From Candidatus Berkiella aquae (GTDB lineage: Bacteria; Pseudomonadota; Gammaproteobacteria; Berkiellales; Berkiellaceae), in NCBI RefSeq assembly GCF_001431295.2, contig NZ_LKAJ02000001.1, positions 1,550,001-1,614,000 on the forward strand: a stretch of 64,000 nucleotides of DNA, read 5' to 3'. The notes under the pieces are model-generated. The model worked only from the letters and a program-made list of their open reading frames with translations, had not been told where the DNA came from and made no database searches. Positions 10,173-18,146 of the stretch are shown here, one piece after another. Made by a program: the position numbers and the translations under genes. The number at the start of each line of letters is the position of its first letter. The stretch's first letter is position 1.

Positions 10173-11498
10173 ATGAGTATAGTGAGGTGTAGTATGAAGA
10201 ATTTCCGTATTGCGGTTATGTTAAATGGTGCTGAGGGTATTGACTATTTTGAAAAGTTGAGCAACCTAAAACAGATTGAATCAGGTTTACAATCAAATCA
10301 AAATCAATCAATCCTTTATTATAATTTAAAAACGATTAATGAATCTCGTCCTTTTTTATTTCGCTTGGCGATGCATTTTTCAGGGCATAGCTATGCTTTC
10401 TTTTTAGATTCTGTTTTGGAGCAAGTGATTCGTCGCATTCGCTCCGCGATCACCAGTAATGATCTTAGTCGAGATGGCACGGTTGATATTTCTTTATTTG
10501 GTTTTAGTGAAGGTGCTTCTTTAGCAAGACATTTTGGAATGGAATTTATTAAAAAACGCCTTATTGATAACATGCCCAATGAATTAAAAAAATATGGCAT
10601 TAAAGTAAGATTAGATGCGGAATACTTATTAGATAGCGTGCAGTTATCAACCCCAGTGACCGTTTCAATTTTATCTCCTTTTTCATTGAGGAATTATTAC
10701 CCTCGTGGCTATTATCGTTTAGATATCCCACAAGAAACAAAAGCTTATCATGCGGTAGCTTTAGATGATGTACATAGTGTCAATCGACCAGCGCTACTGG
10801 ATATAGTGGCAGGAAAAACAGAAGAAGTTTGGTTTGCAGGTGACCATTTAGGGGTGGGGGGTGGTCATATGATCCCTTATGCGAATGTTCCCACTGTCTC
10901 TGATGATCCTTTGCAATATATTGTGCAGCGTGCAAGCCAAAATGGTTTGGAATTTAAACAAAGCTTTATTGACAAACTTGAAGCACAGAAAAGATGTAAT
11001 ATTGTCAGCGCAGTACATAATCAAAGTCGACATGACATTCCTGTTAAACTCCGCGAAGCAAGAAAAGTCATTGTTAAAACAGCAGAGGGTATATCTGCCG
11101 AATTACCGTTAGTGCATGAAAGCGTTGTTGATAGAATGAATCGACAAAACTACTTTCCAATTGGTTTGATGCCATTTCAGGCAATGAAATTGGTTAAACG
11201 CAATGGTACGTTAGGAACAGTGCGTATTACAGCCGCAAGCGAAGCGGTTGAAGTTCAAAATAAGCAACCGAAAAAGAGTGTAAAATCCAATCGAGAATCG
11301 CCTAAAGGATCCAAAATATTACCTGATGCGAAAATGAATGGGGCGACAAAGCTAATAAGAGGCAGTTTATCCCGATGTTTTACACCAAGGTATGACAAAA
11401 AACGTCTTTCTGATGGCAAAACACATCACTCTCAGCAATCCAGTGTCTCGATCCTGAAAATGCAAACAGTGTCGCGCAGAAAAAAAAATATTAAGTAA
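10173..11498 (+). CDS. DUF2235-like alpha/beta-hydrolase (Tle1-type lipase fold), possible effector
   Basis: The closest recognisable pattern is DUF2235, the fold shared with T6SS phospholipases Tle1. A nucleophile elbow GFSEGASLAR (Ser112), an Asp in YLLDSVQ (Asp154) and a His in WFAGDHLGVGGG (His225) form a plausible Ser-Asp-His triad in the family order. The family usually has GFSRGA, so Glu replaces Arg. After ~residue 345 the chain turns into a low-complexity, strongly basic tail (QPKKSVKSNR, SRRKKNIK) that could be a nuclear or membrane-targeting region. Starts at 10173 or 10194 are both possible; the latter has GAGGTG upstream. No T6SS genes are nearby. Substrate unknown. Confidence 0.6.
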   Translation: MSIVRCSMKNFRIAVMLNGAEGIDYFEKLSNLKQIESGLQSNQNQSILYYNLKTINESRPFLFRLAMHFSGHSYAFFLDSVLEQVIRRIRSAITSNDLSRDGTVDISLFGFSEGASLARHFGMEFIKKRLIDNMPNELKKYGIKVRLDAEYLLDSVQLSTPVTVSILSPFSLRNYYPRGYYRLDIPQETKAYHAVALDDVHSVNRPALLDIVAGKTEEVWFAGDHLGVGGGHMIPYANVPTVSDDPLQYIVQRASQNGLEFKQSFIDKLEAQKRCNIVSAVHNQSRHDIPVKLREARKVIVKTAEGISAELPLVHESVVDRMNRQNYFPIGLMPFQAMKLVKRNGTLGTVRITAASEAVEVQNKQPKKSVKSNRESPKGSKILPDAKMNGATKLIRGSLSRCFTPRYDKKRLSDGKTHHSQQSSVSILKMQTVSRRKKNIK

Positions 11499-11505
11499 AA
11501 GTTGA

Positions 11506-11641
11506 AGTTATCAGGGGGAGAATTATGATTTTCCTCTTGATGATAAGCGCAGCAGCTAGGCAAGATATACTCAGTACACTTCAAGATGCGAAGCATGACT
11601 TGAAGTGTTTCTTTACGCGAAGGGAGTTATCAGGGGGAGAA
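11506..11641 (+). repeat. 17-bp direct repeat carrying a strong Shine-Dalgarno
   Basis: AGTTATCAGGGGGAGAA occurs at 11506-11522 and again, exactly, at 11625-11641. The first copy places GGGGGAG at good distance before an ATG (11525); the second has no start codon at that spacing. Related AGGGGGA ribosome-binding sites precede the genes at 16232 and 17831. Confidence 0.8.
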
Positions 11642-11707
11642 GTACGAGCGGTATATACGGTGTATACTTTTTATAGATACTTTTTCTATGGAAGCTGTAT
11701 ATCATGA
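11525..11707 (+). CDS. Possible 60-residue leader or coupled small ORF
   Basis: Opens with ATG five bases after GGGGGAG and ends in TGA that overlaps the ATG of the next gene (ATGA), an arrangement typical of translational coupling. The product has a short hydrophobic start (MIFLLMISAAA) and no recognised domain. The frame runs straight through a strong hairpin (11576-11608), so it may be a leader whose translation controls that structure, or no gene at all. Codon content gives no clear support. Confidence 0.3.
   Translation: MIFLLMISAAARQDILSTLQDAKHDLKCFFTRRELSGGEVRAVYTVYTFYRYFFYGSCIS
11576..11608 (+). promoter_or_regulatory. Strong hairpin upstream of the glycosyltransferase gene
   Basis: ACACTTCAAG (11576-11585) pairs perfectly with CTTGAAGTGT (11599-11608), and the loop continues the stem as ATGC-GAA-GCAT with a two-base bulge. 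TTTCTTT follows, so it could be a weak terminator for the gene ending at 11498 or an attenuator for the gene at 11704. Confidence 0.65.
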
Positions 11708-12504
11708 CACAGGAGCAAACCCAGAAGATATTAATTGCAACGCCCTGTTACAATGGGGTTTGTCATGCAGGCTATACGCTTTCTTTATTAAAAACCTTGA
11801 CGTATTTTCAAACAGTGCAAACGGTCAAATTTGCACATAAGTTTGTTCTTTATGAAAGTCTGGTTCCTAGGGCAAGAAATCACTTTATTGCCTTTGCAAT
11901 GGCTGATCCCCAAATTACGCATGTTTTATTTATTGATTCTGATATGAAGTGGGAACCCACCGATATTCAAAAACTCCTTGCTGCGAATAAGCCGATTATT
12001 GGTGCAACGTTTCCTAAAAAGCAGTATTATTGGGATAAACTTCGTACGCCTGCTGTGCGCGATATTGTCATGGATGATACGCTTTCACCAGAAGCTTTTC
12101 GGGAAAAAATAAAAGCGAATCTCGTTGAATACGCAATTAATTTTGGCCCTTCACGTGAAGCGCGAGGTGGATTAATTGAAGTTGAGCATATTGCAACTGC
12201 ATTTATGTTGATTTCACGTCAGGCTGTTGAACAGCTGCACCGAGCGTTTCCAGAATTAAAAATACAAAATCCTGGCAATGACTTACCTGAGGAAGTTAAA
12301 AAACAGTTGTATTGTTTATTCGAATTAAGTGTGGGAAAAAACGGTGAATATTACTCAGAAGATTACAGCTTCTGCCGTCGTTATAAAAGCATTGGTGGGC
12401 ATATTTATGCGGATTTAAGTATTAATTTGGTTCATCAAGGACAAGAAGATTACGAGGGTAATTTTATGGCTTTAGGTGGGCTGCAGAAACAGCCTAAAGC
12501 ATAA
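11704..12504 (+). CDS. GT-A fold glycosyltransferase-like protein
   Basis: Begins with a nucleotide-binding beta strand (KILIATPCYNG) and has a DxD-type metal/nucleotide-sugar motif (LFIDSDMKW, Asp78/Asp80), both hallmarks of family-2-like or Anp1-like GT-A glycosyltransferases. A second acidic cluster, YYSEDYSFCRR, sits where GT-A enzymes place the catalytic base. 266 residues, no membrane segment or signal peptide, so a cytosolic or secreted soluble enzyme. No sugar-nucleotide or O-antigen genes are adjacent, so the acceptor is unknown; a host-directed role is possible but unsupported. Confidence 0.65.
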   Translation: MTQEQTQKILIATPCYNGVCHAGYTLSLLKTLTYFQTVQTVKFAHKFVLYESLVPRARNHFIAFAMADPQITHVLFIDSDMKWEPTDIQKLLAANKPIIGATFPKKQYYWDKLRTPAVRDIVMDDTLSPEAFREKIKANLVEYAINFGPSREARGGLIEVEHIATAFMLISRQAVEQLHRAFPELKIQNPGNDLPEEVKKQLYCLFELSVGKNGEYYSEDYSFCRRYKSIGGHIYADLSINLVHQGQEDYEGNFMALGGLQKQPKA

Positions 12505-12656
12505 TGAAGCTATCAAACAAATATGGCTATCAATAAATCATTGTCACCCCTAAATTATCATGTTAGGGTGTAATGGTTATATAAAATCCCCTCATTGCGA
12601 TCCATCTTTGTATTTATCCGTTACAAAGCCACGTAAATAAAGTTCAAGGTGACATA

Positions 12657-13847
12657 ATGAGATTATCTTCTCTGGCAATCATTTGGTCGACAGGCATTGC
12701 AATCTTCTCCATGTTTTTTGGTTCCGGCAACGTTGTCTTTCCTTTGTTATTGGGCGCGCAGACGGGTAATCAGATCACTTGGGCATTATTGGGACTCACT
12801 ATCACGGCTGTCGGCGCACCATTGCTTGGTTTATTAGGTAGTGTGTTATTTGAAGGTGATTGCAAACGATTTTTTTATCGAATTGGCCAATTGCCGGGAT
12901 ATTTGGCTGTCATGTTAATTTTAGCGTTACTTGGACCGATAGGGGTGATGCCTCGCTGTTTTATCGTCGCTTATGGTGCTGTTAAACCATATCTACCGGA
13001 TTTGAGTCTTTTCATATTTAGTCTTATTGCAGGTTTGGTGACATTGGTTTTGATTGCCAGAAGAAATCTTATTTTACCTGTTTTAGGCTATTTTTTAAGC
13101 CCGGTTTTGTTATTAAGCTTGGTCGTCATTATGATTACCGGGATTGCCAAAGGGGGACCGATGGTCTCTGAACCTTATTCATCCTTCATGGCAATCAAAG
13201 AGGGGATAGTTGTTGGCTATAATACAATGGATTTATTAGCCTCCATTATTTTTTCTGTCAGCATTTGGCTTTTATTACAAGAAAAACTCAGTATTAAAGA
13301 TGATAAAGATATCAAAACAAAATTAATTCCTACCTATGTATGGGCAAGTATCGTCGGGGGCGGTTTGCTCGGATTGGTTTATGTTGGATTAAGTTTCAGT
13401 GCTGCACTTCATTCAGCCGCGTTACAAAATACAGCACCTGAACAAGTGCTCGCAACCTTGGCAATACATCTTTTAGGTTCTAAATTAGCCATGGTCGCAA
13501 ATATTGCGATTGTCCTTGCATGTTTAACGACGGTGATGAGCTTAGCGGTGGCTGTTGTCGATGTTATTCATGTCGAAGTGATGAATACATCCTTAGGTAA
13601 AAAATTATCTTACAGCTATGGTTGGATGATGTTTATTACCATGGTAATAACTGTTATCTTTACTAACTTAGGATTTGCAGCAATTATGGCATTTTTAAAT
13701 CCTATTATGTCGGTCTGCTATCCTGCGATCATCGTTTTAACAGTCTGTAATATTCTCTATAAGTTGTATGGGTTTCCTTATGTTAAAATGCCAGTTTATT
13801 CTACGTTTGTTGCTACCTTATTATATAAAGGGTTCACGATGGGTTAA
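12657..13847 (+). CDS. brnQ: Branched-chain amino acid transporter, BrnQ/LIVCS family
   Basis: Inner-membrane symporter for leucine, isoleucine and valine by family. The N-terminal segment MFFGSGNVVFPLLLG is the LIVCS signature, and there are about 12 hydrophobic helices over 396 residues. Good ribosome-binding site (AAGGTG) before the ATG. Amino acid import suits an intracellular bacterium, which often takes amino acids from its host. The 3' end overlaps the next ORF. Confidence 0.85.
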   Translation: MRLSSLAIIWSTGIAIFSMFFGSGNVVFPLLLGAQTGNQITWALLGLTITAVGAPLLGLLGSVLFEGDCKRFFYRIGQLPGYLAVMLILALLGPIGVMPRCFIVAYGAVKPYLPDLSLFIFSLIAGLVTLVLIARRNLILPVLGYFLSPVLLLSLVVIMITGIAKGGPMVSEPYSSFMAIKEGIVVGYNTMDLLASIIFSVSIWLLLQEKLSIKDDKDIKTKLIPTYVWASIVGGGLLGLVYVGLSFSAALHSAALQNTAPEQVLATLAIHLLGSKLAMVANIAIVLACLTTVMSLAVAVVDVIHVEVMNTSLGKKLSYSYGWMMFITMVITVIFTNLGFAAIMAFLNPIMSVCYPAIIVLTVCNILYKLYGFPYVKMPVYSTFVATLLYKGFTMG

Positions 13848-14328
13848 CACTGTCCTGTTAGTCACAATGCTTGGTATGGCTAATCAGGCCAATGCTGTGA
13901 ATCCGAGTTTGATTGATTTGCGAGTTAATGACACCACTGAATTACGTTTTACAACGGGCGTTGACTACTTATTAGTCATTGATAATGACAATCCTCATGG
14001 CACGAGTTGGTATTTTGGAGAGTTTGCACAAAGCATCTTAACGCAATATCTGCAAGGTGCAGCCAATGTCACTCAAGATAGTTTGACGGTTCCTTCTAAT
14101 GCCAAAGTTCTTTGGCTATTTTCTCCCCATCAGCCAGGTGAATTTGATTATTATGCAATCAATGGCAGCAGTAGCCAAAAAGGAGCAAGAGGAAAAATCA
14201 TTATTACCTTAGCTGAATCTGCTGTTACCGAAAACTTACCGGCAGAAGAACAACCAACAAATGACCAAGAAAAAACGCCTCCCGTCATAGAGAAGCGTCG
14301 TTTATTAAAAGGTGGTCGTCGCGACTAA
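13768..14328 (+). CDS. Exported protein of unknown function
   Basis: The mature part (from about VNPSLIDLRV) resembles a small beta-rich periplasmic protein, but I do not recognise the family. It follows a hydrophobic stretch ending ANQANA that reads as a signal peptide. The start is uncertain. The first ATG (13768) lies 80 bases inside brnQ in another frame and gives an unusually long basic N-region; 13780 is another ATG; a non-ATG start near 13855 would give a more normal signal peptide. The tail is Pro/Glu/Lys-rich and ends KRRLLKGGRRD. Confidence 0.5.
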   Translation: MGFLMLKCQFILRLLLPYYIKGSRWVNTVLLVTMLGMANQANAVNPSLIDLRVNDTTELRFTTGVDYLLVIDNDNPHGTSWYFGEFAQSILTQYLQGAANVTQDSLTVPSNAKVLWLFSPHQPGEFDYYAINGSSSQKGARGKIIITLAESAVTENLPAEEQPTNDQEKTPPVIEKRRLLKGGRRD

Positions 14329-14330
14329 AT

Positions 14331-15104
14331 TTAATGGCCACCAGAATATCGAGGTCTTTTTTTAGCTGGGGAGGGAACTAAAGGAATATTCTTCGATGTT
14401 TTTGGAGATTGAGACGCTTGATATTGGGGCAACAATAAAGACTGGCTTATCATGGTTTCATTCGGGGCAGATATCGCTTGTTCTAATTTTGCAACACGTT
14501 CCCTTAACTCAATATTTTCTTTGATCAACTGCATGATTTTGAGTTCTTGCTTCAATGAGAAGATAGTCTTTTTCTGGCGTGAGATCCCTGCTGAAATTCT
14601 ATTGATTTCCTTTCTACGACCTGATGGATTTTCAATGGTGTTAGCGTCGTTTTTCTCTATTTGATATTCTAATATAGCTTTTTTTGCACTGAGAATTTTC
14701 TTTTTGATCTGCCTAATTTTCACAAGATCATAACTACTATCAATGGCTTCAGAGTCAGAATCAGAGTCTGAATATTCAGAATTTTCTGAATATTCAGAGG
14801 ATTCTTTGCTATTGACGGTTGCATGGTTAAATGTCGTACTACTACTTTGAGTCGTGTATTCAGGCTTTTTTTCAGGTGCGCTTTCTTCAAAAGTGGTATG
14901 AGTGAATAATAGCGCCATCGTATCTGGCTCATACAAGCCCTCGCTAGGAAAGGGGGAGAAACTCGCTTCATAAAAGCCGAGAGAGCTAGGTAAAAGAGCG
15001 GAATCATTGAATAACAGCGGTACATCCGTTGCTAAACTATCAAATGCAGGATTTTCATCTTCATAGAGTCCTGTAAGGACGTCATTAGGGCCTTGAGTAG
15101 ACAT
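14331..15104 (-). CDS. bZIP-like protein with acidic N-terminal region and C-terminal NLS
   Basis: 257 residues, no signal peptide. Residues ~100-125 are an acidic Ser/Glu/Asp-rich stretch like a transactivation region. Residues 163-179 fit the bZIP basic region: RRK, then N168-R-I-S-A-G-I-S-R176, that is N-x7-R, and Q-K-K. The segment NRxSAxxSRxKK matches the ATF6/CREB3 subfamilies. Heptads follow in register (d positions Gln186, Leu193, Leu200, Leu207), with Asn197 at an a position as in GCN4 and Val204 at the next. The C-terminus has PAKKRPR (246-252), a classical monopartite nuclear signal. bZIP domains are eukaryotic, so this is probably a secreted nuclear effector; a chance coiled coil is the alternative. 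Confidence 0.7.
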   Translation of the reverse strand: MSTQGPNDVLTGLYEDENPAFDSLATDVPLLFNDSALLPSSLGFYEASFSPFPSEGLYEPDTMALLFTHTTFEESAPEKKPEYTTQSSSTTFNHATVNSKESSEYSENSEYSDSDSDSEAIDSSYDLVKIRQIKKKILSAKKAILEYQIEKNDANTIENPSGRRKEINRISAGISRQKKTIFSLKQELKIMQLIKENIELRERVAKLEQAISAPNETMISQSLLLPQYQASQSPKTSKNIPLVPSPAKKRPRYSGGH

Positions 15105-15417
15105 GATTGCATCCTATTATCAAAATAACGTTAAATATTAACATTAAAAAAAACGCTGAACACCTGTTCTTAAATGCCTTTATTTATAGCATATTTATTC
15201 GAACAAATTAATGTGAACTCAGTACCATTTGGCTATCATTGATAAATGGTTCGAAATTAAAGATAAACAACATTTTCCTCAAAGAGCCTTTATTACATAA
15301 TAGCTTTCTAATATAAGGGTTTTCCCTGATCCCAATGGGGTAGGTAAACGCATGCTGACCAATGAAGAGTGTATTTATTAATGTAAATACAATGATTTAA
15401 AGGCAAATAGGCAGATT
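15105..15417. other. Divergent intergenic region
   Basis: AT-rich 313-base gap between the start codons of the bZIP-like gene (minus strand) and the PAS-LuxR gene (plus strand). It must hold both promoters. I see no repeat or clear operator; AACGTTAAATATTAACATT near 15126 is a partial dyad that could bind a regulator. Confidence 0.4.
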
Positions 15418-16110
15418 ATGGCAAAACAAATTTACGATCAATTACCTGGCATCTGGTGTGAGGTAGATAAGCAATCTAGGTTTACCTATGTAAACCAAGA
15501 ATATTGTAATCTGGTTGGCGTTTCAAAACCTGAACTTTTGCTTGGTAAAACCGTGGCCGATTTGCCTTGTGAAGCAGCAGAATGTGCAGAAATTTTCTGG
15601 CAAGAAGATCATCGAGTTTTTGAAAGCAATAAGAAGATGCAATTTCTTAATATTGTAAAATTAGCCAATAATGATTGGAAAATTATTAGACTGATCAAAA
15701 CGCCAATGAATAATGTTGAAACAAATAAAGCTTCAATCTTATTTCACATCATTGTTCAGTATGATGAACTAATGCAAAATTTTGGCATTAAAATGTCTCA
15801 AGCGCTTGAAAAACAAATACCGCTTTTAGGTCAAAATCAATCTAGCATTATCATCGACACACACCAAAATGATAAAATATCTAGAAAAGAGAAAGAAACA
15901 CTCTTCTTTCTTATTCAAGGAAAAACGTATAAAGAAATAGCTGAGATACAAAAAGTTTCTCAAAGAGCTATTGTTGAACACGTGGAAAATTTGAAATATA
16001 AATTACATTGCGATTCAAAATCAGAACTCATTGGTCGTGCCATAGATTTGGGTTACCACTATCAAATACCCAATACATTACTTACAAAACAAATCTCATT
16101 GATTCTATAA
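15418..16110 (+). CDS. PAS-LuxR type transcriptional regulator
   Basis: Residues ~5-115 form a PAS sensor domain (PGIWCEVDKQSRFTYVNQEY; LVGVSKPELLLGKTVADL). Residues ~155-215 form a LuxR/GerE helix-turn-helix (SRKEKETLFFLIQGKTYKEIA; VSQRAIVEHVENLKYKL). It lacks a receiver domain, so control is by a PAS ligand or redox signal. This architecture is abundant in Legionellales. Its position opposite the bZIP gene and ahead of the gene at 16232 makes either a candidate target. Confidence 0.85.
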   Translation: MAKQIYDQLPGIWCEVDKQSRFTYVNQEYCNLVGVSKPELLLGKTVADLPCEAAECAEIFWQEDHRVFESNKKMQFLNIVKLANNDWKIIRLIKTPMNNVETNKASILFHIIVQYDELMQNFGIKMSQALEKQIPLLGQNQSSIIIDTHQNDKISRKEKETLFFLIQGKTYKEIAEIQKVSQRAIVEHVENLKYKLHCDSKSELIGRAIDLGYHYQIPNTLLTKQISLIL

Positions 16111-16231
16111 CCTCTTAAACGGTCATTTTTTTCCGATAAACTACTTTAATCCTGTAACTTTTTTACATTATTTCTTCTCCTTGTTTTTTTTAAAATAGCT
16201 TCATAATTTAGAAAAACACAAGGGGGAGCTA

Positions 16232-17713
16232 ATGCTTTCATCACCATCAAAAACAATAAAAAAACAAGTACGTGCATATTCTGCGTACGCAAGAGCAATT
16301 AACCATCTCTTAAATGGTGACGAGAGTGAAGCTCGAGTAGAGTTAGGAAAGTTAAAAGAAAAATGGAAAGAGTCTGATATCAATATTGATATTGATGCAA
16401 CATTAGAATTGATGTATGCCGAAGTAAAACAACTTGCAGATAATGGTTTGGTTTTTGACAGAATGTATAAAAAGAAACATAACTTGGCAAAAAATGCCTA
16501 TGTCGATAATCACTATTCTCTTAATAAAAAAGTAGCTTCTGTACAAAGTGGAAATGTTGCATCAACTGTTTTTGTTGATAATGTGCCATTCGTATTTAAC
16601 AAGGGGGATCTTTTAAATACGACTGCACATGCGTTGTCAGGCTTTAGTGATGATGAAATATTTTCAGGCGCAACACCATTAAGTGTAAAGGACATTGAAG
16701 AAGGTAATATAACAATTGGATATAATAATGTTGCCTATGGTGGATATGCGCCAAATTTAAAAATTAAACTATCTATGCCTTTGTCATTAATGCATGGTAA
16801 AAACCAGCGATTAAATGAAATTATGTCTATTTTGAATCAGAATGATATTTTTCTTGCAAATATTGAAAATTTATCAATACTTGAGCTTGTGAAATGCATT
16901 TCTCAACAACTTAAGGATGATACACGCTTAAGTATTTCTGAAAAAGAAAAAAAATTAGAAAACATAGTAAAGCAATTAACACAAACATTGCTAAATAAAA
17001 CAGATGTTTCAAGTGATTATTGGCTAGCTACTGATAAAAGAATAAGAGGAAGAAATTATAAACATGTTGGCTTGACTGGTGGATTAATCAATGCCATGTA
17101 TTCGAATGAGCCAGCACAAGATGGTACACAAGCTGATGCAAGTGTTTCGACTGATACTTTGATTAAAGCTGGTACGGCAGATTGTCGAGCAACCAATGCA
17201 ACATTTGCTGCGTTGTTGAATATAGGTTATGCGAGATTAGATTCCAAAAAGCAAGCTAAAATCCTTTATACAAAAATGGCTCATGGTACAACTCAGAGTG
17301 AATTTGCAAAGTGTTTGCCTGAAGATCATAACATCGTGCTAGTTAAAGGAGCTAAAGGTGAAATAACCGTTCATGATGCTTATTTTGACCATGTCGACAA
17401 TACGTCTTTGCGAATGGCTATTAATGGCAAAGTAGCAAAAGGATCTTTGCAACCCAATGAAAATGAGGTGGGCCCTGATATTGATTGGGCATTCCAAATT
17501 CCAGGGGTGCCGCCTTATCCTAGTCAGCAAAAACTAATGAAATTGCCTATTAAAGTGCAAAACAATGAAAACAAAATAATTAAAGATGCACTCGCACACA
17601 AGCCAATTTGCGTTACTTGGCATCCACAATGTAGGAATGCATCTCGCAAAGAGAATTATCAATTATTACAAAAACTACATAGTGATTCTGCAAGAATACG
17701 CCCTCGCTTCTAA
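16232..17713 (+). CDS. Transglutaminase-fold-like protein with duplicated N-terminal module, possible effector
   Basis: 493 residues, no signal peptide, strong ribosome-binding site AGGGGGAG. The N-terminal ~80 residues are an alpha-helical module (AYSAYARAINHLLNGDESEA) repeated as a separate ORF at 17831. The C-terminal half has the Cys-His-Asp spacing of a transglutaminase-like core: Cys318 in AGTADCRATNATFAALLN, His366 in EDHNIVLV, Asp382 in ITVHDAYFD. This assignment is tentative because overall similarity is low; the proteins at 42108 and 43638 show the core more clearly. The tail is basic. Function unknown. Confidence 0.5.
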   Translation: MLSSPSKTIKKQVRAYSAYARAINHLLNGDESEARVELGKLKEKWKESDINIDIDATLELMYAEVKQLADNGLVFDRMYKKKHNLAKNAYVDNHYSLNKKVASVQSGNVASTVFVDNVPFVFNKGDLLNTTAHALSGFSDDEIFSGATPLSVKDIEEGNITIGYNNVAYGGYAPNLKIKLSMPLSLMHGKNQRLNEIMSILNQNDIFLANIENLSILELVKCISQQLKDDTRLSISEKEKKLENIVKQLTQTLLNKTDVSSDYWLATDKRIRGRNYKHVGLTGGLINAMYSNEPAQDGTQADASVSTDTLIKAGTADCRATNATFAALLNIGYARLDSKKQAKILYTKMAHGTTQSEFAKCLPEDHNIVLVKGAKGEITVHDAYFDHVDNTSLRMAINGKVAKGSLQPNENEVGPDIDWAFQIPGVPPYPSQQKLMKLPIKVQNNENKIIKDALAHKPICVTWHPQCRNASRKENYQLLQKLHSDSARIRPRF

Positions 17714-17755
17714 CAAATAAAGGGAAGAAAGTGGCCATAAAAATAGAATAAGAAG

Positions 17756-17785
17756 AAAGAGAAAGAGAAAGAGAAAGAGAAAGAG
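17756..17785 (+). repeat. Hexanucleotide microsatellite (AAAGAG)x5
   Basis: Five exact AAAGAG units inside a longer purine-only tract (~17726-17806), 45-75 bases before the start codon at 17831. Slipped-strand mispairing could change its length and alter spacing in the leader. Confidence 0.85.
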
Positions 17786-17830
17786 AAGAAGAAAAAAGAA
17801 AAAAAGTAATTACAAAACTAAGGGGGAAAT

Positions 17831-18103
17831 ATGTTAACATCACCATCAAAAGCTGATAGTGAACGCGTTCGTGGGTATTCAGCTTACGCAAGTGCCATTA
17901 ATTATCTTGTTAATGGTAATGAAGATAAAGCACGTGCTGAACTTGAGAAACTCAACGAGCAATGGAAAGAATTAGATATCAGTATTGATATTGATGCATC
18001 GATTAAAAAGATGCATACAACAATAGAAATACTTTCTGAGAAAGGTCTGATTACAGAGAAAAAGGGGAAGAAGGTAATCAAAAAATACTTTTGGTTACCT
18101 TAA
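17831..18103 (+). CDS. Stand-alone paralog of the N-terminal module of the gene at 16232
   Basis: 90 residues with clear similarity over the first ~80 to the start of the upstream protein: shared MLxSPSK, YSAYAxAINxLxNG and IDIDAxI/L segments. It has its own AGGGGGA ribosome-binding site and ends before a strong terminator, so it may be an intact small gene; otherwise it is a tandem duplicate truncated after the first module. Possible roles (inference): chaperone-like partner, antagonist or secretion module of the larger protein. Confidence 0.6.
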   Translation: MLTSPSKADSERVRGYSAYASAINYLVNGNEDKARAELEKLNEQWKELDISIDIDASIKKMHTTIEILSEKGLITEKKGKKVIKKYFWLP

Positions 18104-18109
18104 GGGGGG

Positions 18110-18138
18110 GGTGGTCACAGAGAGTGACCACCTTTTTT
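18110..18138 (+). terminator. Rho-independent terminator
   Basis: GGTGGTCA (18110-18117), seven-base loop, TGACCACC (18125-18132), then six T. It ends the plus-strand unit at 16232-18103 and lies just before the convergent porin gene. Confidence 0.93.
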
Positions 18139-18146
18139 ATCAGCAA

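Noticed and set aside
12535-12575. Terminator after the glycosyltransferase gene
   Set aside because: CACCCCTAA/TTAGGGTG can pair with a bulge, but no T-run follows.
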